A DNA stretch of 52,655 bases, from NCBI RefSeq assembly GCF_028287845.1, contig NZ_JAQBOW010000001.1:1-52655 (forward strand), read 5' to 3'. Both the position numbers and the translations under genes were made by a program. Every line of letters begins with the position of its first letter. Position 1 is the stretch's first letter. Origin of the DNA: Mucilaginibacter sp. (GTDB lineage Bacteria > Bacteroidota > Bacteroidia > Sphingobacteriales > Sphingobacteriaceae). The notes below the pieces were generated by a model. That model did not search any database. It had not been told where the DNA came from and saw only the letters and a program-made list of their open reading frames with translations. Of this stretch, positions 24,995-32,906 are shown one piece after another.

Positions 24995-27451
24995 ATGAAG
25001 TTTTTAACGAGGGGCTTATTAATAGCGTTCATGATGTGTGCGTACAACTATTCATATGCGCAAACAGGTCTTTCGGAGATTTATGGTAAGGTTTCTAATG
25101 ATAAGCATTTGGCTGCTGAAGCTGCTACGGTTATATTGTTGGCTGCCGCCGATTCATCTATCATCAAATCAGTAGGGTGCGATGTAAATGGCTTGTTTAA
25201 ATTTAGTGCTAAACCCGGTAATTATTTATTACTGATAAGCAAAATAGGGTATGAACAATCTTTAACCGGTCCGTATGAGCTGATGGCGGGTAAAGAAGTT
25301 GTTAACAATGATATTATACTTGTCCCTCATCTTCCACAATTGAAAGAAGTTTCTATAACCGCCCATCGGTCTTATGTGGAAGTTAAGCCTGGGAAGGTTG
25401 TATTAAATGTTCAAAGCAGTATAATTGCCGAAGGAAATTCTGTAATTGAGATTTTAAGACAGGCACCGGGTGTGCATGATGATGGTCGCGGCAATTTAAG
25501 TATTCTTGGCCGTCAGGGTGCCTTAATAACAATTGATGGCAAGCAGGTAAATTTATCGGGGCAAGATCTAACTGATTTACTGCAAAGCATGCCCGGCAGT
25601 AATGTACAACAGATAGAGTTAATAGCCAATCCGTCAGCAAAATATGAGGCCGGTGGGGCGGGTGTGATAAATATCATATCAAAAAAAGGAGTAAATGCAG
25701 GTACAAACTTTACAGCGAATGCCGGCATTGGTTATGGTAAATTTTACAAAACAAATGCCGGATTAAATTTTAATAGCCGCATGGGCAACGTAAATATTTT
25801 TGGTAATTACAGTTATCTTCAAAATAAAACCTTTCACAATTTTACAACAGATCGTGTTATTAACTATAATGGTTTAATAAGTGATTACGATGTTAATTAT
25901 TCTGCTACGCAATTAGGCAAAAGTCATAATTTTAGGTTAGGTACAGATATTCTTATCTCGCCTAATAGCACATTTGGAGTTTTAGTAAGCGGTACAATTA
26001 ATAATAATACTTATGTAAAAAGCAATTTGCTCAATATTACTAATAGTGGTGTATTAGATTCTACGATATCCACAATGTCAAAACCAAATCGTGGTCAAAG
26101 TAATATAAGTTATGATGTTAATTATACAGGCAAACTGGATACGGCAGGAAAGATGCTATCAGCAGATATAGTATTTAATGATATTAACCGTCATTATTCC
26201 GAATATATAGATAATCATTTTTATAATGCGGCTGGCGGCAGTTACCGTTCGCCATTGTACCTGCAAAACTTATCACCGGCTGTTATACATATTTGGGCAG
26301 CAAAGGTTGATTATGTCAACCCCCTATCAAAAACATCACAAATAGAGGCCGGCGTAAAATATAGTTGGGTACAAAGTGATAATAATTTGATTTTTGGCCC
26401 ACAAATAAACGGCGTTTATACAAGCTCGCCTTGGTTTAGCAATACCTTTATATTTAAGGAAAATATTAACTCGGGTTATATCAATTACACTAACAAAATA
26501 GACAAGTTAAATATAATGGCAGGGTTGCGTGTTGAGGAAACCAATTCGACCGCGAACTCCGCAACCGCGATGACTACTACTAAAAAAAGCTATTTGGATT
26601 GGTTCCCGCAGTTGCAGCTGATTTATCAGGCTGACGAAAAAAATGAGTTTAATTTTAGTTTTAACCGTGGTATAACCAGGCCGCAATATGAAGATATAAA
26701 TCCGTTTTTATATTATGTTGATTTGTATGATTATCGCTCGGGCAACCCCAATTTACTTCCTCAATATTCCAATAGGATACAATTATCACATACCTATAAT
26801 AAAACATTTGTAACCACTTTATACGCTGCTAATATTACTAACCTTTATGACTTGATTGATTATTCGCAAAATGATTCATCAAAAGTAAATATTACTACAA
26901 AGAAAAACTTTGGTTCCTTTTCGAGTATAGGCTTAAAGTTTTTTGCCCCGGTTACGTTTAATGCATGGTGGAATGGCAATTTTTTAGCTGATGCCTCTTA
27001 TCAGCGCTTTAAGGCCTATTCTGAAAATGGTAACTTAAATAAAGGCACGCCGGATGTCATTTTATCAAGTGAGCAAGATTTTAAAATAAGCAGTACAATT
27101 TCTGCACAGCTTACAGGTAAATACGAGACGCCCAATTTTTATGGCATTGGCCAGATCAAGGCAAATTATCGTGTGGATGCGGGTATAAGTAAGCAGCTGT
27201 TTAATAAAAATGGAACATTGCGGTTAACTATAAACGATATTTTTAATACCTATAGAGATAGAGCGGTTGTTAATTATCAAAACCTTAATATGACGATATA
27301 TGATAAGGTAGAGACCCGGATTATAAGACTTGGCTTTATTTATCGTTTTGGAAATACGTCGCTTAAAGGAACAACCAGGCATCGTGCCGGTAATGAAGAT
27401 GAGCAAAAACGTGCAGCTGGTGGAGTGGCCGGTAATACATCCGGAAATTAA
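24995..27451 (+). CDS. Outer-membrane beta-barrel protein, TonB-dependent-receptor-like
   Basis: An 818-residue outer-membrane protein. It has a signal peptide (residues 1-22, ending SYA-Q), then a carboxypeptidase-regulatory-like beta-sandwich (GKVSNDKHLAAEAATVILL to about residue 110). A plug-like domain follows (VLNVQSSIIAEGNSVIEILRQAPGV, then IDGKQVNLSGQDLTDLLQSM), and the rest is a large beta barrel of the OMP_b-brl_3 type with SFNRGITRPQYEDINPFLYY. No SusD partner is adjacent, so it is more likely a stand-alone receptor-like barrel than a glycan importer. It ends 4 bp before the convergent DUF1634 gene. The ligand is unknown. Confidence 0.88.
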   Translation: MKFLTRGLLIAFMMCAYNYSYAQTGLSEIYGKVSNDKHLAAEAATVILLAAADSSIIKSVGCDVNGLFKFSAKPGNYLLLISKIGYEQSLTGPYELMAGKEVVNNDIILVPHLPQLKEVSITAHRSYVEVKPGKVVLNVQSSIIAEGNSVIEILRQAPGVHDDGRGNLSILGRQGALITIDGKQVNLSGQDLTDLLQSMPGSNVQQIELIANPSAKYEAGGAGVINIISKKGVNAGTNFTANAGIGYGKFYKTNAGLNFNSRMGNVNIFGNYSYLQNKTFHNFTTDRVINYNGLISDYDVNYSATQLGKSHNFRLGTDILISPNSTFGVLVSGTINNNTYVKSNLLNITNSGVLDSTISTMSKPNRGQSNISYDVNYTGKLDTAGKMLSADIVFNDINRHYSEYIDNHFYNAAGGSYRSPLYLQNLSPAVIHIWAAKVDYVNPLSKTSQIEAGVKYSWVQSDNNLIFGPQINGVYTSSPWFSNTFIFKENINSGYINYTNKIDKLNIMAGLRVEETNSTANSATAMTTTKKSYLDWFPQLQLIYQADEKNEFNFSFNRGITRPQYEDINPFLYYVDLYDYRSGNPNLLPQYSNRIQLSHTYNKTFVTTLYAANITNLYDLIDYSQNDSSKVNITTKKNFGSFSSIGLKFFAPVTFNAWWNGNFLADASYQRFKAYSENGNLNKGTPDVILSSEQDFKISSTISAQLTGKYETPNFYGIGQIKANYRVDAGISKQLFNKNGTLRLTINDIFNTYRDRAVVNYQNLNMTIYDKVETRIIRLGFIYRFGNTSLKGTTRHRAGNEDEQKRAAGGVAGNTSGN

Positions 27452-27455
27452 TAAG

Positions 27456-27836
27456 TTACCCCGCGTGCCCGCTAAGCATGCTGATGAAAATTATTAATAA
27501 AACCAATATCGTAATACCTGTATACAAATAATCTTTCTCTAATATAAACCCCACCGCCGAAAATAGTACACGTATGATAGGCGTGGCTATTAATAAAATG
27601 ATGCCGCCTTGTATTACTGCTCTGCCCCTAAAAGTTAATATGCCATGTAAAATATCGGCGCCCGTTCGCACAAAATCCGGTACTCCTTTAAATGTATGGT
27701 AATCAGCTATCTCATTTCCATGCCTGTATAGGTACACTGTTCCCCCAAAAAGTACGATGCCGATGGAAAGAAATACGCCTATGCGTAATACCCAGCCTAT
27801 TGCAGATTGTATATCTGTATCTTTAAGTTTGTTCAT
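27456..27836 (-). CDS. DUF1634 membrane protein
   Basis: A 126-residue inner-membrane protein with three hydrophobic segments: GVFLSIGIVLFGGTVYLY, AVIQGGIILLIATPIIRVLF and YLYTGITILVLLIIFISML. The family DUF1634 is repeatedly found directly downstream of TauE/SafE-type permeases, as here (63-bp gap, same strand). A role as accessory subunit of that transporter is an inference from this conserved pairing. The start MNKLKDTDIQSAIGWVLR fits homologues. Confidence 0.85.
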   Translation of the reverse strand: MNKLKDTDIQSAIGWVLRIGVFLSIGIVLFGGTVYLYRHGNEIADYHTFKGVPDFVRTGADILHGILTFRGRAVIQGGIILLIATPIIRVLFSAVGFILEKDYLYTGITILVLLIIFISMLSGHAG

Positions 27837-27899
27837 TTGTATAGCAATATTTTATTATCTATCTACTAATATCTACCCACCAATAACTAATCAACTATG

Positions 27900-28736
27900 C
27901 TATATCTTTCCCATTATCCCGTTATAAATCATCTGTATAGCCAATACACCTACTACTACCGAGAAAACTACCCTTATCCATTTGGATGAAGTGCTGTTTA
28001 CCAATATCTTAGATCCGCTCATTGCACCCAGCAATACACCAATAACAACCGGCATTGACAGGCCCGGATCAATATAACCGCGCTGCAGGTAAACCACCGC
28101 GCTTGCAGCAGCAGTAACACCAATCATGAAATTGCTGGTAGTAGTTGAAACTTTGAACGGTAAACGCATAATGCTATCCATCGCCAAAACCTTTAAAGCG
28201 CCGGATCCTATCCCCAGCAACCCCGATATAACACCTGCAAATAACATCATGAAAAAGCCGCCTGCTACATTACTTACACCGTACTCAACCGCGCCATCTG
28301 CTGTTGGGTAGCTGCTGTTAAGTTTTAATTTTTCTGCCAGGTAGCTTTTGTGTGTAGTGATATGCCCTGATTTTTTTCGTAGCGACATTAATGCTGATGA
28401 TATTAATATCAACCCAAATAATATGGCTATATAATGTGTGGATGTATAAATTGCCAACATAGCGCCTGTCATAGCCCCTGCCGTTGTAGCTATTTCTAAA
28501 AACATACCCAGCCGCATATTGGTAATGCCCTCTTTTACATAAGCCGCTGCTGATCCGGACGATGTGGCGATAACCGATATAAGTGATGCGCCAATAGCGT
28601 AATGAATATCAACATGTAATAATAAGGTAAGTAAGGGAATGATGATAAACCCGCCGCCCAGGCCGGTTAGCGAACCTAACAGGCCCGCGAAATACGAGCC
28701 GATGAGTATAATAATAGTGAGCTCAATTACTGACAT
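27900..28736 (-). CDS. TauE/SafE-family (TSUP) sulfite/anion permease
   Basis: A 278-residue inner-membrane protein of the TSUP family, which includes exporters of sulfite, sulfoacetate and related organic anions. The duplicated core motifs are visible: SYFAGLLGSLTGLGGGFIIIPLLTLLL at residues about 13-40 and the second-half GVISGLLGIGSGALKVLAMDSIMRLP. About eight hydrophobic helices are present. It is first in an apparent two-gene operon with the DUF1634 gene. The substrate cannot be deduced. Confidence 0.9.
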   Translation of the reverse strand: MSVIELTIIILIGSYFAGLLGSLTGLGGGFIIIPLLTLLLHVDIHYAIGASLISVIATSSGSAAAYVKEGITNMRLGMFLEIATTAGAMTGAMLAIYTSTHYIAILFGLILISSALMSLRKKSGHITTHKSYLAEKLKLNSSYPTADGAVEYGVSNVAGGFFMMLFAGVISGLLGIGSGALKVLAMDSIMRLPFKVSTTTSNFMIGVTAAASAVVYLQRGYIDPGLSMPVVIGVLLGAMSGSKILVNSTSSKWIRVVFSVVVGVLAIQMIYNGIMGKI

Positions 28737-28879
28737 ATTAACACCAAAACGTTTAGGCCCTAAAAGTAATAATAACTTTTTTTAAGGGCATTGTTTAATG
28801 TTTATCTATGGATTTAGTGGAGAACGCAGCTTGGTTTAGAATGATAAAATACTATACCATCACACACTTTTTCAATTTG

Positions 28880-28887
28880 TACATTTG
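28880..28887 (+). promoter_or_regulatory. -7 promoter box of the ubiD-like gene
   Basis: TACATTTG matches TAnnTTTG exactly, 22 bp before the ATG at 28909. Confidence 0.5.
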
Positions 28888-28908
28888 CTGCTGTTTCAAT
28901 AAAAATCT

Positions 28909-30738
28909 ATGGGTTACCCGAGTTTACAAGCCTGCATTACCGACCTTGAAAAACATGGTCATTTAATACGTATAAAAGAAGAGGTAGACCCCTACCTGCA
29001 AATGGCACAAATACACCTGCGCGTGTTTGAGCATGGCGGGCCGGCTATTTTATTCGAAAATGTAAAGGGTAGTAAATTCCCCGCGGTATCTAATTTATTT
29101 GGTACGCTGGAGCGCTCTAAGTTTATTTTCAGGGATTCGCTGGATAAAGTAAAAACATTGGTCGACATAAAATCAGACCCTATAAAAGCTATCAAACATC
29201 CTTTTAAGTATGGCAGTGTGGCCCTTACTGCCTTATCGGCTTTGCCGATGAAAGTGAGTAAGAAAGATTTTGCTAAATGCCATATCAGCGATTTGCCGCA
29301 AATAGTAAACTGGCCCAAAGATGGTGGTCCGTTTGTTACCATGCCGCAGGTTTATACCGAAGATAGCGATAAGCCCGGTGTTATGAATGCCAACCTGGGC
29401 ATGTACCGCATACAAATGGCGGGTAATGATTATATATTAAACAAAGAAATTGGCTTGCACTACCAACTGCACCGTGGCATAGGTGTGCACCAAACCAAAG
29501 CCAATGCGAAAGGGCAGGCGTTAAAGGTGAGTATATTTGTAGGCGGCCCGCCATCGCACCCGGTTGCGGCCGTAATGCCATTACCCGAAGGTTTATCAGA
29601 AATGACCTTTGCCGGAGCGTTAGGTAACCGCCGTTTCCGTTATTTTTATGATGAGGAAGGTTTTTGTATCTCTGCCGACGCGGATTTTATAATAACCGGA
29701 ACCGTTGAGCCTCACGAAAATAAATTGGAGGGCCCGTTTGGCGATCATTTGGGTTATTATAGTTTAGCGCATCCGTTCCCGTTACTAAAAGTTGATAATG
29801 TTTATCATCGTAAAGATGCGGTATGGTCATTCACCGTAGTTGGCAGGCCACCGCAGGAAGATACCAGTTTTGGAGCCTTGATACATGAAATTGCCGGTTC
29901 GGCTTTATCGCAGGAAATACCGGGATTACATGCGGTTAATGCTGTTGATGCGGCCGGCGTGCACCCTTTGTTATTTGCCATAGGCAGCGAACGGTATACA
30001 CCTTATATAAAAGAACGTAAACCACAGGAAATATTAACTATTGCCAATCATATATTAGGTAAGAATCAACTGAGCCTTGCCAAATACCTGTTCATTGCCG
30101 CGCAGGAGGACGACCCAAAACTAAATGTAAATGATATTGGTGCTTTTTTAACGCACGTGCTACAGCGCATAGACCTAACCCGCGATTTGCATTTTCATAC
30201 CAAAACAACTATTGATACGCTTGATTATAGCGGCAGCGGACTAAACTCCGGCAGTAAATTAGCTGTTACCGTTGCCGGCGATATTAAGCGTGAACTATGG
30301 AGCGATGTGCCTGTCGGTTTTGAATTGCCACTGCCATTTATTAATTACAAAATGGTAATGCCGGGTGTGTTGGCTGTAGAGGTTCCTAACAATATAAGAA
30401 CCAGCGATATGCCCCTTATGCTGGAAATTTTACAGGAACATTTTGGCGAAACCGATCTGCCGGGTATCCCGTTAATGGTGTTGTGTGATAATGCAGCCTT
30501 TACTGCCCAAAATTTGAATAACTTTGTGTGGGTAACCTTTACCCGCAGCAACCCATCGCATGATATTTATGGCATTAATGAATTTATAGAGCATAAGCAC
30601 TGGGGCTGTTATGGTCCGCTGATAATTGATGCGAGGATAAAGCCGCATCATGCACCTGTGTTAGAGAAAGATGCTGAGGTTGAGAAGCTGGTGGATAAAA
30701 TGGGAGAAAAGGGTGGTGCGTTGTATGGGATTATTTAG
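28909..30738 (+). CDS. UbiD-family decarboxylase
   Basis: A 609-residue UbiD-type decarboxylase, expected to use prenylated FMN to decarboxylate an aromatic or unsaturated acid. Family blocks are GGPAILFENVKGSKFPAVSNLFGT, the flavin and metal region YRIQMAGNDYILNKEIGLHYQLHRGIGVH, and EGPFGDHLGYYSLAHPFPLL, which contains the conserved Glu. It is longer than E. coli UbiD (about 497), closer to the length of putative menaquinone-pathway decarboxylases. No UbiX flavin prenyltransferase gene is adjacent. The real substrate is not known; a quinone pathway role is a guess. Confidence 0.9.
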   Translation: MGYPSLQACITDLEKHGHLIRIKEEVDPYLQMAQIHLRVFEHGGPAILFENVKGSKFPAVSNLFGTLERSKFIFRDSLDKVKTLVDIKSDPIKAIKHPFKYGSVALTALSALPMKVSKKDFAKCHISDLPQIVNWPKDGGPFVTMPQVYTEDSDKPGVMNANLGMYRIQMAGNDYILNKEIGLHYQLHRGIGVHQTKANAKGQALKVSIFVGGPPSHPVAAVMPLPEGLSEMTFAGALGNRRFRYFYDEEGFCISADADFIITGTVEPHENKLEGPFGDHLGYYSLAHPFPLLKVDNVYHRKDAVWSFTVVGRPPQEDTSFGALIHEIAGSALSQEIPGLHAVNAVDAAGVHPLLFAIGSERYTPYIKERKPQEILTIANHILGKNQLSLAKYLFIAAQEDDPKLNVNDIGAFLTHVLQRIDLTRDLHFHTKTTIDTLDYSGSGLNSGSKLAVTVAGDIKRELWSDVPVGFELPLPFINYKMVMPGVLAVEVPNNIRTSDMPLMLEILQEHFGETDLPGIPLMVLCDNAAFTAQNLNNFVWVTFTRSNPSHDIYGINEFIEHKHWGCYGPLIIDARIKPHHAPVLEKDAEVEKLVDKMGEKGGALYGII

Positions 30739-30744
30739 TACTAT

Positions 30745-30811
30745 TTTGTCATTCTGATATTTAACATCCTGAGTTATAAAATTCGCAAACCCCTGAAGGT
30801 GAAATGACAAC
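30745..30811. repeat. Degenerate palindromic repeat, TGTCATT(T/C) family, copy 3
   Basis: The ends TTTGTCATTCTGA and GGTGAAATGACAACG are reverse complements over TTGTCATT/AATGACAA, with a partial inner match CCTGAG/CCTGAAGG. It is a decayed relative of 4324-4416. Confidence 0.5.
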
Positions 30812-31056
30812 GTTTAAACAAACACGTCATGGCAACAGCAAAGCAGTCTACTGTACCATGTACACGTTGATACACCTGGGACACCCTGGTACACTTGAAG
30901 CGCCTGCTTATAAAAAACCGTTTCTTTTATAAGCTGTGCCTTGCCAATAATTCTCAATTACTAAACGTTAAATAATAGTACTCTGTTGTAAATCAGGCTG
31001 CAGTGATTTGCCCGTTGCTTTTTTATTTTTTAAGTGGGGTAAGTATTGTCATAATA

Positions 31057-31102
31057 GTGTTGAAAACTTTTGGTGGTAAAAAGTGTTAAAAAGTGGTAAA
31101 AC
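31057..31102 (+). promoter_or_regulatory. Candidate MraZ operator (10-bp direct repeats)
   Basis: GTGGTAAAAA (31073-31082), GTGTTAAAAA (31083-31092) and GTGGTAAAAC (31093-31102) are three head-to-tail repeats with exactly 10-bp spacing; GTGTTGAAAA at 31057-31066 is a fourth, offset copy. The AAAGTG(T/G) core and helical-turn spacing match MraZ boxes described in other bacteria. The last box is 40 bp before the mraZ start, so autoregulation of the cluster is likely. Confidence 0.75.
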
Positions 31103-31142
31103 TAATTTACTTTTACGTTACCAAAATTGTCGAAGTGTAACT

Positions 31143-31616
31143 ATGTCAAATTTTTTAGGTGAATTTGATTGCAAACTGGATGCTAAAGGGCGTATGATGA
31201 TACCCGTTGGCCTCAAAAAACAGCTTCCCGAAGCTGTAAGTGAGGGGCTTGTCATCAATCGGGGGTTCGAAAAGCATTTGGTTATTTACACCCGTAATGA
31301 ATGGAATAAAATAGTTGAGGACCTGAGTAAGCTTAATCAATACGAGAAAAAGACCCGCGAATTTATAAGATATTTTACCCGTGGCGCGTCAGAATTAACG
31401 CTTGATGGGACCGGTCGCGTGCTTTTGCCTAAACCATTGTTAGAATATGCGGGCATTAATGCCGATGTGGTATTGGCCTGTCAGTTTAATAAAATAGAGG
31501 TTTGGAGCCAGGAAGCCTACGAGGCGCAGATGGATAACGAGCCCGAAAACTTTGCAAATCTAGCCGAAGAGGTAATGGGTAACGCAGGAAGGAGGAATGA
31601 TGAGCAACTATCATAA
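31143..31616 (+). CDS. mraZ: Transcriptional regulator MraZ
   Basis: First gene of the dcw cluster, a 157-residue DNA-binding protein that forms a ring and controls its own operon. Two AbrB-like half-domains carry the signature DxxGR: DAKGRMMIP near residue 13 and DGTGRVLLP near residue 88. The ATG at 31143 (MSNFLGEFDCKLDAKGR) fits homologues; the upstream in-frame start at 31083 would run through the candidate operator. The 3' end overlaps rsmH by 17 bp, and the rsmH Shine-Dalgarno sequence lies within mraZ codons. Confidence 0.95.
   Translation: MSNFLGEFDCKLDAKGRMMIPVGLKKQLPEAVSEGLVINRGFEKHLVIYTRNEWNKIVEDLSKLNQYEKKTREFIRYFTRGASELTLDGTGRVLLPKPLLEYAGINADVVLACQFNKIEVWSQEAYEAQMDNEPENFANLAEEVMGNAGRRNDEQLS
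31589..31595 (+). promoter_or_regulatory. Strong Shine-Dalgarno for rsmH inside mraZ
   Basis: AAGGAGG lies 4 bp before the ATG at 31600 and 1 bp before the ATG at 31597; the spacing favours 31600. Such a clear Shine-Dalgarno is uncommon in Bacteroidota genes. Confidence 0.6.
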
Positions 31617-32502
31617 TCCCGTAATGCTGCAGGAATGTATTGAAGGCCTGAATATAAAAAAAGATGGTACTTATGTTGATGTAACCTTTGGTGGCGGTGG
31701 TCATTCAAAAGAAATATTAAAGCATTTGGGTAAAGACGGCGTATTGCTGGCTTTTGACCAGGATGCCGATGCGCAGCAAAATTTAATTGATGATGAACGC
31801 TTTGTGTTCATTGATCAGAACTTTCGCTATCTGAAAAACTTTTGCCGCCTGCATGGGGCTATCCCGGTTGATGGTATTTTGGCGGACCTGGGTGTATCAT
31901 CCTACCAGTTTGACCAGGCCGAGCGCGGGTTCTCTATCCGTTTTGATGCAGAGCTGGATATGCGCATGAATCAATCGGCAGAACTAAGTGCTAAAGAAGT
32001 AGTAAATAATTATTCGGAAGCCGAGTTGCACCGCATATTCGGCATTTACGGTGAGATACAAAATGCAAAATCGCTGGCAAATACCATTGTAACTGCCCGG
32101 TTAAACGCGCCAATTATAACCGTTGCCGATTTGAAGAATGCCATTGCAGCACGCATCCCGAAAGGAAAAGAAAATAAATACCTGGCGCAAGTGTTCCAGG
32201 CATTACGTATTGAAGTGAACCAGGAGTTGGAGGCGTTGAAAGATTTTTTAATGCAAACGGCTGAGGTGTTGGAAACGGGCGGAAGGCTGGTAGTAATGTC
32301 ATACCATTCGCTGGAAGACAGGCTGGTAAAAAATTTCATCGCTAAAGGCAAATTTAGTGGCGAGGTAGAGAAAGATTTTTTTGGCAATGATCAAAAGCCA
32401 TTTGATGCGGTAAGTCGCGGAGCTATTACAGCATCAGAAGAGGAGATAGCAATTAATAACAGGGCACGCAGTGCAAAATTAAGAATAGCAGTAAAGAAAT
32501 GA
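31600..32502 (+). CDS. rsmH: 16S rRNA (cytosine(1402)-N(4))-methyltransferase RsmH
   Basis: SAM-dependent methyltransferase (MraW) of about 300 residues that modifies C1402 in the ribosomal decoding centre. The signature start YHNPVMLQECIEGL and the SAM-binding VDVTFGGGGHSKEIL are present, as are DGILADLGVSSYQFD, RGFSIRFDAELDMRM, and the end motif RARSAKLRIA. The gene overlaps mraZ upstream and ftsL downstream (ATGA). The in-frame ATG three bases earlier (31597) is an alternative start. Confidence 0.97.
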   Translation: MSNYHNPVMLQECIEGLNIKKDGTYVDVTFGGGGHSKEILKHLGKDGVLLAFDQDADAQQNLIDDERFVFIDQNFRYLKNFCRLHGAIPVDGILADLGVSSYQFDQAERGFSIRFDAELDMRMNQSAELSAKEVVNNYSEAELHRIFGIYGEIQNAKSLANTIVTARLNAPIITVADLKNAIAARIPKGKENKYLAQVFQALRIEVNQELEALKDFLMQTAEVLETGGRLVVMSYHSLEDRLVKNFIAKGKFSGEVEKDFFGNDQKPFDAVSRGAITASEEEIAINNRARSAKLRIAVKK

Positions 32503-32906
32503 CCAATCGTTTGCGTACAGAAATTCCGGAAGAAGAGTTGGAGAGCGAATTGATCGTTGAGGAAAAGACCGTAAAGGAAATTCCCGACAACTTTCTGACT
32601 AAGTTTTTAACGAAAGGATTTATCACTACTGATGATGCTACCCGTGCTTTGCCTTTTGTTTTGTTCCTGGCTTTTTTAGGAATGATATATATAGGCAACC
32701 GTCACCTGGCCGAAAAAAATATCCGCGATATAGAAAAAATAACCAAAGAGGTACACGAATTGGGTTGGGAATATAAAATAACCAAAGCCGACCTTGCTTA
32801 TAAAAGTACTTTAACAGAGGTAGCCAAGCGTGTAGATACTTTAGGAATAAGAGAGTCTATACAACCGGCGCAAAAAATTACCATTAAGGAGGATGCTGCG
32901 CAATGA
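32499..32906 (+). CDS. ftsL: FtsL-like cell division protein
   Basis: A 135-residue bitopic membrane protein in the ftsL position of the dcw cluster. It has a cytosolic acidic N-terminus, a single hydrophobic segment ALPFVLFLAFLGMIYIG (about residues 50-67), and then a periplasmic helix (AEKNIRDIEKITKEVHELGWEYK) likely to form the coiled coil with a DivIC partner. Sequence identity to FtsL in other phyla is low, so the call rests on position, size and topology. Both ends overlap neighbours by 4 bp, implying translational coupling with rsmH and ftsI. Confidence 0.85.
   Translation: MTNRLRTEIPEEELESELIVEEKTVKEIPDNFLTKFLTKGFITTDDATRALPFVLFLAFLGMIYIGNRHLAEKNIRDIEKITKEVHELGWEYKITKADLAYKSTLTEVAKRVDTLGIRESIQPAQKITIKEDAAQ

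Larger units (their letters stand above)
30739..31142. other. ubiD-mraZ spacer: dcw cluster control region
   Basis: A 404-bp gene-free region. It holds a degenerate TGTCATTC palindrome (30745-30811), a low-complexity TACAC/ACAC stretch around 30850-30895, and the MraZ-type direct repeats at 31057-31102 just upstream of mraZ. No further gene is visible. The dcw promoter must lie near 31030-31110 but I could not place a confident -7/-33 pair. Confidence 0.55.
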
